Shown here: positions 42,277-52,120 of the stretch, piece by piece
Layout of the letters: every line of letters begins with the position of its first letter
Numbering within the stretch: the first letter of the stretch is position 1
From: Maniola hyperantus
Taxonomy: Eukaryota; Arthropoda; Insecta; Lepidoptera; Nymphalidae
Direction of reading: 5' to 3'
Assembly: GCF_902806685.2 (NCBI RefSeq)
Contig: NC_048537.1
Location: 14,530,720-14,594,719, forward strand
Length of the DNA: 64,000 nucleotides
Notes under the pieces: generated by a model
Told to the model about the DNA's origin: nothing
Databases searched by the model: none
What the model saw: the letters and a program-made list of their open reading frames with translations, nothing else
Position numbers and translations under genes: made by a program

Positions 42277-42491
42277 TCTAAATATATAAAAGGAAAAGGT
42301 GACTGACTGACTGATCTATCAACGCACATCTCATACTACTGGATGGATTGGGCTGAAATTTGGCATGCAGATAGCTATTATGACTTAGGCATCCGGTCAG
42401 AAAGAATTTTTGAAAATTCAACTCCTAAGGTGATAAATAGGGGCTTGAAATGTGTGCAGTTCACATGACCGAAGTCGCGGGAATTAGCTAG
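42277..42491 (+). mobile_element. HEL-A Helitron-like element
   Basis: A|TCTAAATATATAAAAGG to GGGAATTAGCTAG|T. The 3' hairpin is mutated (CACATGACCGAAGTCGCGG). Confidence 0.78.
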
Positions 42492-42791
42492 TAAATAATA
42501 TAAACAATTAATTAGTTTTAATGGATCCAGCTACTGGCATAATGTGAAATGGCCTTAAATAATTATGTATCTATTGATCTGGTAAACTCAAGGGTTCTGT
42601 CTGATTGTCACCAACGCACCATAAAATACACCATAGTGTTTAAATATGGACGTACAGACAGACGTCGTATTGAAAATGAGTTCAAGTATATGTATCTACG
42701 GCGAAGATCTGGCAGAGGGTGGGTTTACCTGACTGTCTATATTCGTGACATGGTCCGAATAACTGACTCCTACCGTTAAGGAAGTACGTAC

Positions 42792-42965
42792 AGTACGCGG
42801 CAGAAAGTAATGTATAGACCTTTAGAAGGAGATACCGGATTTGTAGAGCATTGTCTCTGTCGTTGAGACGGACAAAACGTCATATAGGTATGAGTGACAG
42901 AGACAATACTCTACAAAGCCGAAATGTCATTCTAGGCCGATGTGCATTAATTTCTGCCGCGTACT
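42792..42965. mobile_element. Palindromic MITE (GTACGCGGCAGAAA ends)
   Basis: AGTACGCGGCAGAAAGTAAT at the left and ATTAATTTCTGCCGCGTACT at the right, with arms complementary over roughly 75 bp including TTTGTAGAGCATTGTCTCTG against AGAGACAATACTCTACAAA. A solo end (ATTACTTTCTGCCGCGTAAT) is at about 52151-52170. Confidence 0.75.
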
Positions 42966-43019
42966 ATACCTATCCCTACTTAATATTATAATATTGCGAA
43001 AATGTGTTTGTTGCGTGTT

Positions 43020-43165
43020 GTCAGGATTGACGTGATTTTTTTCACCGCGATTAATAGCCTCAACTGGTGACAGAAGGGCTGGCTCATTTTTTGCGCAGCG
43101 GATCAGCCTGGCTGTCCAGCGCGGAAATGCAGCCAGTATTCTTGGCACCATTCCACGCGGTCATG
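43020..43165. repeat. Possible dispersed-repeat fragment, GC-rich
   Basis: GCGCAGCGGATCAGCCTGGC and GCGCGGAAATGCAGCCAGTA stand out in composition; the minus strand can be read as a short Arg/Ala-rich peptide. Possibly LINE-derived; no second copy here. Confidence 0.3.
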
Positions 43166-43227
43166 ATTTATATAGTAATTAGATAAGGCTAGCCTTAAGT
43201 TTTATTGTATTAAAAAAAAAACATTTT

Positions 43228-43346
43228 TTTGCATGGATATAGACAAAACCTGGAGAGTGACGTAGGCTGCTTTTATCCCAGAAAATCAAACAGTTTCTAC
43301 AGAGTTTTTAAACGCATAAAATCCACGTGAACTTAATCGCGGACAT
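43228..43346 (+). mobile_element. HEL-C fragment, plus strand
   Basis: TTGCATGGATATAGACAAAA, CCTGGAGAGTGACGTAGGC, TTATCCCAGAAAATCAAACA and CACGTGAACTTAATCGCGGA; ends GAGTTAG. Confidence 0.6.
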
Positions 43347-43383
43347 GAGTTAGACGAAATATAAAAGGTGGCATAGAAACGGA

Positions 43384-43470
43384 GAGTTTCAAAAATCCCG
43401 TGGGAACTCTTTAATTTTCCGAGATAAAAGTAGCCTATTTCACTTTCCAGGTCATCAACTATATCTATGC
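43384..43470 (-). mobile_element. HEL-C fragment joined to GTR
   Basis: TTCAAAAATCCCGTGGGAAC, ATAAAAGTAGCCTATTTCAC, TATATCTATGC, then directly the GTR head. Confidence 0.6.
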
Positions 43471-43562
43471 AAAAAAACCGGCCAAGTGCGAGTTCGACTC
43501 ACGCACCGAGGGTTCCGTATTACAGTCGTATTTTTTCGACATTTGGCACGATACAAAAATCA
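43471..43562 (+). mobile_element. GTR head fragment
   Basis: AAAAAAACCGGCCAAGTGCG, CGACTCACGCACCGAGGGTT, CCGTATTACAGTCG, ATTTGGCACGATA. Only the tRNA-like end is present. Confidence 0.7.
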
Positions 43563-43766
43563 GTATTATTGTAAATTATGCGAAAGTGTGTTTGTTTGTT
43601 GGTTTATAGGTTTGTTGGTTTTTTGGTTTGTCACTCTCCAGTGCCTTTAACTATACCCATGCAAAAAATCACGTCGATCCGTTGCTCCGTTGCGGCGTGA
43701 TTGAAGGACAAACCAACAAACAAATAAACATACACACTTTCGCATTTATACCTATTGTATGGGTAG
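43563..43766. mobile_element. HEL-C 5' ends in inverted arrangement
   Basis: A plus-strand HEL-C 5' end (AATTATGCGAAAGTGTGTTT plus GTTTG/GGTTT repeats, 43572-43632) faces a minus-strand HEL-C 5' half (43633-43766, CCATGCAAAAAATCACGTCG to TGTATGGGTA). Confidence 0.6.
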
Positions 43767-43984
43767 TGATGTATCGTTGTATCGACGAAGCTTGCAAAGA
43801 GTCGAAAAGCACAGTGATGTAAGACAGGTATGAGTGCAAGCTTATGATGTCAGAGGTCAAGACCCTCATTGGGTCATTGAGTCAACGAAGAAAGTTGTTA
43901 TAGAAACAGGTTACCTTCGGGTAGAGGGCATACCCTACGCTTTAATCCTCTTCTAACCAATCTATCTATACCTGTCCCCCTGAG

Positions 43985-44215
43985 ATATCTAAATGTATAA
44001 AATGAAAAGCCGACTGACTGACTGACTGACTTCCGTCCGTCCGTATCTCGTGAACCATAACAGATAGAAACCTGACACAGAATGTGTATTTCCATTGCCG
44101 CTATAACAACAAATTCTAAACATTTATAAATTTCCGCCATGAAAATTAAAATAAAAGTGTTATTTCTTGTACAAGATGGTACGGAACCCTTCTAATGCGA
44201 GTCGATTTTTTTCAC
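43985..44215. repeat. Unassigned repeat with (GACT)n start and GTR-like end
   Basis: TCTAAATGTATAAAATGAAA, then (GACT)n and CCGTCCGTCCGTATCTCGTG; ends GGTACGGAACCCTTCTAATG, GCGAGTCGATTTTTTTC, which resembles the GTR head. May be a separate family that shares ends with HEL-A and GTR. Confidence 0.4.
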
Positions 44216-44809
44216 CTGACAAGTAGGTATGATTACCTAAATAAGTCGAGATCGAATTCTTGCACAAAAACAAAAATACAGGTTTCGAGAACACGCAAGT
44301 TCAATATAATAACCAAATGTCGTGTGCCCATAAAAAGGGCACAGGCGCTTACGTGTTCTTACGTCACCCGATATAGGTCAGGCTTTTGTATGAACTGGTT
44401 ACACACTTTGTGTAATATACATACATTCGCCAGATGCTGTCTGTTTTATGCAAACTAGTACTATGCAAATTTTTCTTCAGAAAGAATAAAAGATCTGATA
44501 GAAAAAAAAGCGTTTCTCTGTTTAACGGAATAGAAAACGTTTTTCTACAAAAATTCAAAGAACAAAGTTTTCAATTCGATCTATACCTCTATGAACAACC
44601 TATGAAACCTATGATCGTGTCTACGATTTTCTCGCTCCTTGCTCAACCGATTTGAATGCGCTTTTTTTATTCGAAGGTAGTTTCATTTCTTTATTGATCG
44701 TATAGGTCCTACTGGATGGCTATCATATACATGTTATGTTCGAACTACAGTAGGTACCTAGGGATTATATAAATATATGTAGTAGTAGGTATAAAACTTT
44801 GCCTATTGC
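44216..44809. other. No recognised feature
   Basis: Open frames of 64-87 aa overlap on both strands here; none shows a recognisable domain. Confidence 0.4.
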
Positions 44810-44885
44810 AACAAAACCTCTCGCACTACCAAGGGTCACTGGTAGAGATCTCTCATAGAGATCTTGTGCTTCCCTGTCCACTTTT
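44810..44885 (+). mobile_element. LINE 3' fragment related to 8641-8800
   Basis: GGTCACTGGTAGAGATCTCT, CATAGAGATCTTGTGCTTCC parallels the GGAAGAGATCGCTTTAGCG, ATAAGGCCGCC block of the 8.6-kb copy. Confidence 0.35.
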
Positions 44886-44896
44886 GCTCCCTTTTT

Positions 44897-45323
44897 AGGG
44901 TACCGTACCTCAAAAGGAAAAACAGAACCCTTATAGGATCACTTTGTTGTCTGTCTGTCTGTCTGGCTGTCAAGAAACCTACAGGGTACTTCCCGTTGAC
45001 CGAGAATCATGAAATTTGGCAGGTAGGTAGATCTTATTGCTGACATTTGGGGAAAAATCTGAAAACCGTGAATTTAGGCTTACATCACACAAAAAAAATT
45101 AAATTGTGGTCATGAACTAATAATTAGTATTTTCAATTTTCTAAGTAAATAACTATATCAAGTGGGGTATCATATGAAAGGTCTTCACTTGTGCATTCTA
45201 AAACAGATTTTTATTTATTTTTATGTATCGTAGTTTTTGAATTATCCTGCAAAATGTCGAAAAAATACGACTGTAGTACGTAACCTTCATTGCGCGAGCC
45301 TGACTCACACTTGGCCGGTTTTT
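44897..45323 (-). mobile_element. GTR element, complete
   Basis: Plus reading: AGGGTACCGTACCTCAAAAG...CAGAACCCTTATAGGATC, GTCTGTCTGTC, CCCGTTGACCGAGAATCATG, ATTAAATTGTGGTCATGAAC, GCGCGAGCCTGACTCACACT, TGGCCGGTTTTTC. Confidence 0.82.
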
Positions 45324-45774
45324 CTCTTTACTGTAAATATTTTTGGTACAAAATATAAAAAAGACGCAGTACCTACGGTACAAACTTAAAAAGACAAGAA
45401 AGAAGAAAAATAATAAAATTGTGTTAGCATGCATAGGCGAAACTAGCTAAACAAGGTATCAATATATTATCCAATAATAAAGAAAAAAATTATCTATTGC
45501 TTACCTAAATAAAATTCATGTTAAACGTTTATGTAGATTACCTCTCAAATGTTTAGTAACTTATGCGGCCGAAGTCCTCCAATTTGTTAATTTGTTTTCG
45601 AGAGTAGGTGTGGATAATCCAAAAGTCACATTTGCCAGGTAAGGCCACTAATTCATACCTGACAGTGTAAAACAAACAAATATATTCGAAATGGAAACTT
45701 TTATTTTACATTTCAATATACATATTTATTTGCACAAGTATGAGTAATAAAGTCCGTCTGTCTATTTAATTTTA
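45324..45774. other. No recognised feature
   Basis: AT-rich spacer. Confidence 0.4.
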
Positions 45775-45776
45775 AG

Positions 45777-45968
45777 AGCTTACTAGACTACACACATTTT
45801 AAACCCCTATTTTACTCCATTAGGAGCTGAGATATCAATGATCCTTTCTTAGTGGATGCCTACGTCATAATAGCTATCTACATGCCAAATTTCAGCCCGA
45901 TCCATCCAGTAGTTTGAGCATTGAGTGCGTTCACAGATCAGCCAGTAAGTCAGTCACCTTTTCCTTTA
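45777..45968 (-). mobile_element. HEL-A, 3' hairpin lost
   Basis: GCTTACTAGACTACACACAT, AACCCCTATTTTACTCCATT, GTGGATGCCTACGTCATAAT, TTGAGCATTGAGTGCGTTC, GTCAGTCACCTTTTCC. Confidence 0.65.
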
Positions 45969-46348
45969 GCATACACAAACTTCATTTATTGTTTGGTGAA
46001 AAAACAGTTGGGGGCGTATTTCATGCCAAGTTCAAGTTGCATGAAATCTGATTTCTTTTTAACTGTTGTGTGTCGTTTCACACAGATTGCATGAGCAACG
46101 CAGGGAATTACACCTAGTGAAGCTAACTAAAATAATAAGCAAACCGAGAAATCTTTTCTCGAATTGGCAAGGAACATTTGAAAGTCAGTTTCACAAGTTC
46201 GGACAAAGACCTCACCTAATTAAGGATAGGTCGCTAGAAGGTTAGTGTCTGTAAGTGATGTAGTTATTTTCCGGACCTCAATAAAACCATAAAATTTGTA
46301 TTGTTTCGTTTTTTCTTGTTTTGATTGATGTGTTTTATTAATTTCCCT
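45969..46348. other. No recognised feature
   Basis: Spacer without recognised feature. Confidence 0.4.
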
Positions 46349-46655
46349 TCATCATCATCATCATCATGATCAACCCATCGCTGGCCCACTACTAAGCATG
46401 GGTCTTCTCTCAGAATCAGAAGGGCTTGGCCATATTCTAATTTTTACCACGCTGGCCAAATAGGGATTGGCCACACACCTTTGGGAATATTATCACACTA
46501 AGAACTCTTAGGCATGCTGGTTTCCTCAAGATGTTGTCCTTTACCATTAAAGCAAGTGATATTTAATTGTTTAAAACGCACATAACTCTGAAAGTTATGG
46601 GTGCTTGCCCGGGATCAAACCCCCGACCTCCCGAATAGGAGGCGGACGTGCTGAC
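46349..46655 (-). mobile_element. SINE-1, nearly full, minus strand
   Basis: (CATCAT)n and ATGATCAACCCATCGCTGGC, through GGCATGCTGGTTTCCTCAAG to the box B complement GGGATCAAACCCCCGACCTC and GGAGGCGGACGTGCTGA. It stops just before box A. Confidence 0.8.
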
Positions 46656-46807
46656 ATGTTTTCAAAAGGTGTGTGAAGGCTACCAATCCGCACTTGGCCA
46701 ATGTGGTAGACTATGGCTACACACCTTATCATTCTGAGAGGAGACCCGTGCTCTGTAGTGAGTCGGCGATGGGTGGATCATGAATCATGATGATGATGAT
46801 GATGATA
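46656..46807 (+). mobile_element. SINE-1 3' half, plus strand, abutting the previous copy
   Basis: CATGTTTTCAAAAGGTGTGT, GAAGGCTACCAATCCGCACT, GTGGTAGACTATGGCTACAC, GTAGTGAGTCGGCGATGGGT and (GATGAT)n. Inverted relative to its neighbour, no spacer. Confidence 0.8.
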
Positions 46808-46979
46808 TAGGTACCTACTTACTAATAAAGACCAAACTATTGCACACCAAACTTGAAATAATAACTTTACATCTGTATACTAATTCACACATGGGTATAT
46901 TTTAAAGCTCAAAACACAGCGTCTTATTTGCCTAACCTAGAAACGGTCTAGAATTTAACACGCAGTATCTAACAGTAGT
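46808..46979. other. No recognised feature
   Basis: Short spacer. Confidence 0.4.
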
Positions 46980-47504
46980 GGACTAAGAGCCAGCGCGTGC
47001 CACACCTTTGTTATTTTATAAAAGCTGAAAGTTTCTCTTAGGAGGAACGATCAGAGACTGTGAAGTTTAGATCATGATGGCTTTGGGAGATAATAGGTAA
47101 TAAAGGTGTAAAAAACCTTATGTCAAAGTATAAAGTCTGTTTTTTTTATGTTTTCTTCGGAATAGTATAAGCAATCACGTCATGCATTGCCAGACACTTA
47201 GTATCGTGGCAACCCCCTGCCAGACACCCTTGAACTTTTAAACTTGATGACGTGATTACTATTACTAATTCGATTACTATTACTATTACTATTACGATTA
47301 CTATTCCGAAGAAAATATAAAAACATTAGACTTTATAATTCGGCGTAAGATTTTTTACACCTTTACTACCTGTTATCTCCCAAAGCCACCACGATCCAAA
47401 CTTCATAGTCGCTGATCGTCCCTCCCTGTGTTGGGGACAATACGCAGATAAACATTCAGTTTTTATAAAATAACGAAGGTCTGGCACACGCTGGCTCTTA
47501 GTCC
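46980..47504. mobile_element. 525-bp foldback (palindromic) element
   Basis: Ends GGACTAAGAGCCAGCG and CGCTGGCTCTTAGTCC are perfect 16-bp inverted repeats. Complementarity continues through most of both arms (~220 bp each): GGGAGATAATAGGTAATAAA against TACTACCTGTTATCTCCC, TTTTCTTCGGAATAGTA against TACTATTCCGAAGAAAA, and ATCACGTCAT against ATGACGTGAT. The spacer holds GCCAGACACTTAGTATCGTG and a (TTACTA)n run. The left arm lacks the GTATTGTCCCCAACAC segment that the right arm retains. Confidence 0.85.
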
Positions 47505-47659
47505 AGTAGGTACTGGCTATGCGAGGGGACACGCTGACCTATATTCTATGAAAGACCTCTTATACGCACGTGTGCGCTGCAATAGTGTTCTCATTTGCTG
47601 ATAAGTGTAGCCACATCGCATGTAAAGTGTCCTAAGTCAACAAATTAAATTTATCAATC
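47505..47659. other. No recognised feature
   Basis: Short spacer. Confidence 0.35.
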
Positions 47660-47866
47660 GGATTTTCTGGGGCAGACGTGTTCTGGAGTGGAGACCGCGT
47701 ATCGGCAAGCGCAGTGTGGGACGACCTCCAACCCGCCGGACTGCGAGACTGACGACCTTAAGAAGGTAGCGGGAAGTGGGTGGATGAGGAAGGCAGAGGA
47801 TCGTATGTGGTGGCGCGCTCTTGGGAAGGCCTTTGTCCAGCAGTGGACGCAAACAGGCTGATTGAT
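47660..47866 (+). pseudogene. RTE-type LINE C-terminal fragment, subfamily 2
   Basis: Codes RRVLEWRPRIGKRSVGRPPT followed by broken frames, then GGAAGGCCTTTGTCCAGCAG and TGGACGCAAACAGGCTGATT at the end. Matches the 8881-9088 subfamily (VDEEGR..DRMWWRAL-type block) more than the QQWTSIG subfamily. No (GAT)n tail is left. Confidence 0.6.
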
Positions 47867-48113
47867 TGGTTATTGGAAAAAAATCCTTCCACGCACTTGC
47901 AAACTGTGGAATCAACTCCCATTGGCGGTGTTCTCACTAGATTACAACATGGGGTTATTCAAGGGGTGGACCAAAAAATTCCTGAAAGGCCGGCAACGCA
48001 TCGGCGGCGGTTCCTACTTCCTCTGGTGCTGCAAATGTTCATGGGCGGTAATCACTTATCATCAGGTGAACCGCCTGCTCATTTGCTCGCTATTTTTATT
48101 CGCTAGAATTTAG
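47867..48113 (+). pseudogene. Second LINE 3' coding fragment (LWNxLP motif)
   Basis: A frame at 47862-48113 encodes CKLWNQLPLAVFSLDYNMGL, FKGWTKKFLKGRQRIGGGS and CKCSWAVITYHQ. The order 'S/CxLWNxLPxxVF...FKxxxxxxL' is what I know from the C-terminal tail of CR1/Jockey-like LINE polymerases. Only the tail is present. It follows the RTE fragment directly. Confidence 0.55.
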
Positions 48114-48830
48114 GTGAGAGATTGGAACTCTAGTAACCTCTGTTTCTAAACTTAGGTATTCACGAAACGCAATTCTTACTCGCACTTGACCGTTATTTAT
48201 TCTAATTCCTAGCCTAGTGCAGCTATGTCGTCATCCGGTGCCTATAAAATCTACATAAAAACGTAAATAAAATAACGGTGTCAAAAAACCAGCTACCACA
48301 GTCTATTAACTTGTAGATTGAATAATAATTCAACACCGTTTTTTTTTTGCCTCAAAATTAAGACAATTTTATGTGACTGACCATTAATTATTATGGCAAT
48401 ATAATTACATAAAAATTTTAATGACAAATTACAGGCGATAAATTATGTAATTTATAATTTATTAAATGTAATTCATTTTCATTAAAAATAATGACCTTCA
48501 TGTTCATTCATCATCCGAAATTCCGAACTTTATATAAGTTTTATATATTTCTGCTATGGAAATCTACGGTTATAAAGCTCCCTTTTCACCAGGGTTGATG
48601 TGGTTACAATAATATGGTTGAGAAGCGAAAAATGTGTGTACTATTCGGTCATAGCTCATTTTATGAAAACCGTGTATTTGGGTTATCTATACAAAATGGC
48701 AAATTTACACCAACTTCGATAAATTAATTTACTCAGAATCACTCAACTGTGATGGTTTTACTGCAAATTTTTTCGCATATTTTTTCATTCAAGCTAATTA
48801 TGATGAAAATATTTAATTAATACTTCCATT
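48114..48830. other. No recognised feature
   Basis: AT-rich; traces of the GTR head near 48170-48195 (CGCAATTCTTACTCGCACTT). Confidence 0.4.
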
Positions 48831-48900
48831 CCATATCCATACTGTTTTCATGCGAAAGTGTTTGTCTGTGTGATAACTTTTCACGGCCCGGCCCATTAGC
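48831..48900 (+). mobile_element. HEL-B 5' fragment
   Basis: TCCATATCCATACTGTTTTC, ATGCGAAAGTGTTTGTCTG, TTTTCACGGCCCGGCCC. Confidence 0.55.
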
Positions 48901-49367
48901 TAAAGGTACAGAGCACCCTAAAGATAGATTTAGGTCGGAAAATGAAAATGGTGGCTGGCATCATTTATAGCAGGTAGGTACCTAATAATTGAAATGTTCC
49001 TTGCAGTCTTTATTTGTAGGTAATAAAAATTGGTGGAATTATACGATTTGCTTTTAAATCACATTACATTCGAAGATTATTATTAAAGTAGTCGAGGTGT
49101 GAGCGGTCAAGCCCTGAAATAGAACAATGCCGCAAAGACAAAAGCGCTCAAGATAACCAACAAAATATTTGTTATTATAGTGTTTAAATGAAGATATTGC
49201 TAGATTAACAACGACCCTGTACATTATTTGAGAGTGTGTTGCAAGCGGAGAACGTGTAAGGACATCGGGGTCAACGCATTGTCTCACCGATGCGCTAAAG
49301 TGCATCTAGAGATGACTTTACTGACCTTCGCACCGCGAGCGAATTGGTAACCCACACATGTTTTGAC
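48901..49367. other. No recognised feature
   Basis: An 83-aa frame (49054-49305, minus) has no recognisable motif. Confidence 0.4.
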
Positions 49368-49412
49368 GACCTCTCGGGCGCAGTGGTGAGCGCTGTGGTC
49401 TTATACGTGGGA

Positions 49413-49632
49413 CTAGCTTATGCTCGCGATTTCGTCCGCGTGGACTACACAAACTTCAAACCCCTATTTCACCCCCTTAGGGGTTGAAGTTTGAAAAATC
49501 CTTTCTTAGCGGATGCCTACGTCATAATAGCTATCTGCATGCCAAATTTCAGTTCGATCCGTCCAGTAGTTTGAGCTGTGCGTTGATAGATCAGTCAGTC
49601 AGTCAGTCACCTTTTCCTTTTATATATATAGA
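49413..49632 (-). mobile_element. HEL-A inserted in SINE-2
   Basis: A|CTAGCTTATGCTCGCGATTT...TATATATAGA|T: perfect Helitron-type edges inside the SINE head, with no target duplication. Confidence 0.85.
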
Positions 49633-49678
49633 TTTATATGTCCCGGGTTTGATTCCCGGCAGGAGCAATTTAGAATTT

Positions 49679-49922
49679 CATGATCATCATCAACCGATAC
49701 ACGTCCACTGCTGGACATAGGCCTCTTGTAGTGACACCCACACGCCACGGTTTTACGCCGCGCTGTCTGAATCAAGCGGTTTCCTGCGACACGCCTGATA
49801 TCGTCCATCCACCTAGTGGAAGGTCTTCAAATGCTGCGTGTCTGGTGCGAGATCGCCATTCCAGCACCTTTGGACCCCAACGTCAATCGGTTTTTCGAAG
49901 TATGTATCCAGCCTATTGCCAC
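49679..49922 (-). mobile_element. 5'-truncated RTE LINE inserted in SINE-2
   Basis: Minus strand: codes the GPK/LEWRSR, GRPST and DDIRRVAG.RLIQTA blocks up to the QQW.SIG-like end, then GATGATCATGA. Flanking TTTAGAATTT (49669-49678) and TTTGGAATTT (49923-49932) are a 10-bp target duplication with one mismatch. Confidence 0.8.
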
Positions 49923-50228
49923 TTTGGAATTTATATTTTCTGAATTGTCTCTTGTCTTGTCTGGTCTGTCTGGAGGCTTCAGCCGTGGCTAGCTACCACC
50001 ATACAAGCAAAGCCGTGCCGCCAAGCAATTTAGCGTTCCGGTGCGGTGCCGTCTCGAAACCAATCAAAGCTAAGTATAGCTTTAATGAAACTGCCATACC
50101 CCTTCCAAGTTAGCCCGTTTCCAACTTAGACTGTAAATATCATCACTTCCATCAGATCAGATCGCTGTCAAGGGCTAACTTAAAAACCGGCACTGCCTGG
50201 ATATTGGAGTCTGCATTGCACATCTTCT

Positions 50229-50457
50229 TCTAAAATATAAAAGGAAAAGGTGACTGACTGACTGATTGACTGACTGATCTATCAAAGCACAGCTCAAACT
50301 ACTAGGCTGAAATTTGCCATGCAGATAGCTATTTTGATGTAGATTGTAGGTATCCGCTAAGAAAGGATTAGGTATTGAAAATTCAACCCCTGAGGGGGTG
50401 AAATATTGGTTTGAAATTTGTGTAGTCCACGCGGACGTAGTCGCGAGCATAAGCTAG
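50229..50457 (+). mobile_element. HEL-A Helitron-like element
   Basis: TCTAAAATATAAAAGGAAAA to CGCGAGCATAAGCTAG. Contains a small deletion at the ACTACTGGACGGATCGG block (reads ACTACTAGGCTG). Confidence 0.8.
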
Positions 50458-50816
50458 CTTTTCTTGAAGCGCAAACTCACACAGTACACTTATAATTTCG
50501 TCACAATATATTTCTGCCAGTGTGTCTAATATCTATTGAGTCTAAACTAAAATGTAAATGTGAAGACTGAATAAGTGAACAAGTGTGTCTGTTGTCAAAC
50601 AGATAGGCATATAAATTTTGTCTAAAACGAAACATACGGAATTAAAGACTAATATGAAAAATACCTAATGTATCAAAACCTATTCAGAATATTTCTTCCA
50701 ACAAGAGAAGCTTGTAAGCAGATTCAGTATTTGGGAAAAAATCTTATAAGATATTTTATTTATTAGGTTTTATTACTGATACCTTCGAAGTCTGACATAG
50801 AAAAGCTGCTGATGCT
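50458..50816. other. No recognised feature
   Basis: AT-rich spacer. Confidence 0.4.
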
Positions 50817-51012
50817 AGCTGACTGATATCTGCAATTTCTTCCACGTGGATTTAAGATTCTGAAAAATTCCGTCCAAACTCTGTGATTTTCCGGTATAAA
50901 AAGCCTATGTCATTCTTTCATGCAAAAAAATCACGTCGATCTGTTTCTCCGATGCAGCATAATTGAAAAATATATTCGTGCCTACCAACAAACAAACAAA
51001 CACTTATTTTTT
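50817..51012 (-). mobile_element. HEL-C, diverged
   Basis: CTAGCTGACTGATATCTGCA, TGATTTTCCGGTATAAAAAG, ATGCAAAAAAATCACGTCG, CCAACAAACAAACAAACACT. Confidence 0.65.
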
Positions 51013-51094
51013 CAAAAGTTTGACCCAGTTTTATTTACGTTACTTACGAGTATTTATAAAATCTTTTCTCTTTAGGTAGGCCTAAATCTACATG

Positions 51095-51410
51095 CTGTGA
51101 TAGCCTAGTGGTTAGGACGTCCGCCTTCTGATCGTAGGTCGGGGGTTCAATCCCGGGCAAGCACCTCTAACTTTTCGGAGTAATGTGCGTTTTAAGTAAC
51201 TAATTAATATCACTTGCGTTAACGGTGAAGGAAAACATCATGAGAAAACCTGTAAGCCTGAGAGTTCTCCATAATGTTCTCAAAGGTGTGTGAAGTGCAG
51301 TACTAATCCACACATGGCCAGGGTGATAGACTATGGCCAAAACCCTTCTCATTTTGAGAGAAGACCCGTGCTCTGTAGGGAGCCGGTGATGGGTTGATCA
51401 CGATGAAGTC
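51095..51410 (+). mobile_element. SINE-1, full length
   Basis: Box A TAGCCTAGTGG at 51101-51111 and box B GGTTCAATCCC at 51144-51154. Then TAATGTGCGTTTTAAG, ACTTGCGTTAACGGTGAAGG, CCTGAGAGTTCTCCATAATG, GATAGACTATGGCC, GAGCCGGTGATGGGTTGATC. The tail is degenerate (CACGATGAAG repeated). Confidence 0.85.
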
Positions 51411-51731
51411 TTTGATGAGTCACGATGAAGTTTTTTTAAGAGTGAGGGAACCAAATCTATGTAGATTTGGTTCCCTCACTGTTAAAAAAAAATTCGCAAA
51501 CGTTTGCAAACTCCAAAATAACCTGCGTAGCCCGTACATACTACCTACCTGAACGTGTTGCATAACGCATTGTCGTTCATTGTTGTTCAACACAAAAGGT
51601 TTTACAACAAAAAAACACACGATCTCATACATTGGAATGCTTTTACTTTCTTTCGTTGTATTACTTTTGTCTTTACAGGCATTCGTTTTGCCATATTTGT
51701 TAATGATTTTAAAATCATATTGTATTATTTT
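51411..51731. other. No clear feature
   Basis: GAGGGAACCAAATCTA and TAGATTTGGTTCCCTC at 51445-51480 form a short perfect inverted repeat. Confidence 0.45.
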
Positions 51732-51747
51732 ACCTCTCTGGCTCAAG

Positions 51748-52059
51748 CTGTGATAGCCTAGTGGTTAGCACGTCCGCCTTCTAATCGGAGGTCGGGGGTT
51801 CGATCCCGGGCACGTACCTCTAACCATTCGGAGTTATGTGCGTATTAATTAATTAAATATCACTTGCTTTAACGGTGAAGGAAAACATCGTGAGGAAACC
51901 TGCATGCCTGAGAGTTCTCCATAATGTTCTCAAAGGTGTGTGAAGTCTACCAATCCGCACATGGCCAGCGTGGTAGACTATGGCCAAATCCCTTCTCACT
52001 CTGAGAGGAGACCCCGTGCTCTGTAGTGAGCCGGTGATGGGTTGATCATGATGATGATG
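51748..52059 (+). mobile_element. SINE-1, full length with target-site duplication
   Basis: Box A TAGCCTAGTGG (51754-51764), box B GGTTCGATCCC (51797-51807), body as in the 51095 copy, tail GATCATGATGATGATG. ACCTCTCTGGCTCA (51732-51745) and ACCTCTCTGGCGCA (52060-52073) flank it as a 14-bp duplication with one mismatch. Best SINE-1 reference here. Confidence 0.88.
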
Positions 52060-52120
52060 ACCTCTCTGGCGCAGCGGTTTGAATGCTGGCTTGATGAGCA
52101 AAAAGCCTTACATTCGATTC
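52060..52120 (+). mobile_element. tRNA-like SINE head remnant
   Basis: ACCTCTCTGGCGCAGCGGTT resembles a box A region and ACATTCGATTCTGAG a weak box B. It seems to be the site into which the SINE-1 inserted. Confidence 0.4.

Larger units (their letters stand above)
49368..50183 (+). mobile_element. SINE-2 split by two later insertions
   Basis: Pieces in order: 49368-49412 (ACCTCTCGGGCGCAGTGGTG, box A), 49633-49678 (TCCCGGGTTTGATTCCCGGC, box B), and 49923-50183 (GTCTGGTCTGTCTGGAGGC, AAAGCCGTGCCGCCAAGC, TTTAGCGTTCCGG, CAAGGGCTAACTT). Together they make one SINE-2. A HEL-A separates the boxes and an RTE 3' end lies after box B. Confidence 0.85.

Noticed and set aside
51101..51160. Genuine tRNA gene (also at 51754, 13060 and 9455)
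   Set aside because: Box A and B are good, but there is no paired acceptor stem, and the sequence runs on into a SINE body present in several copies.
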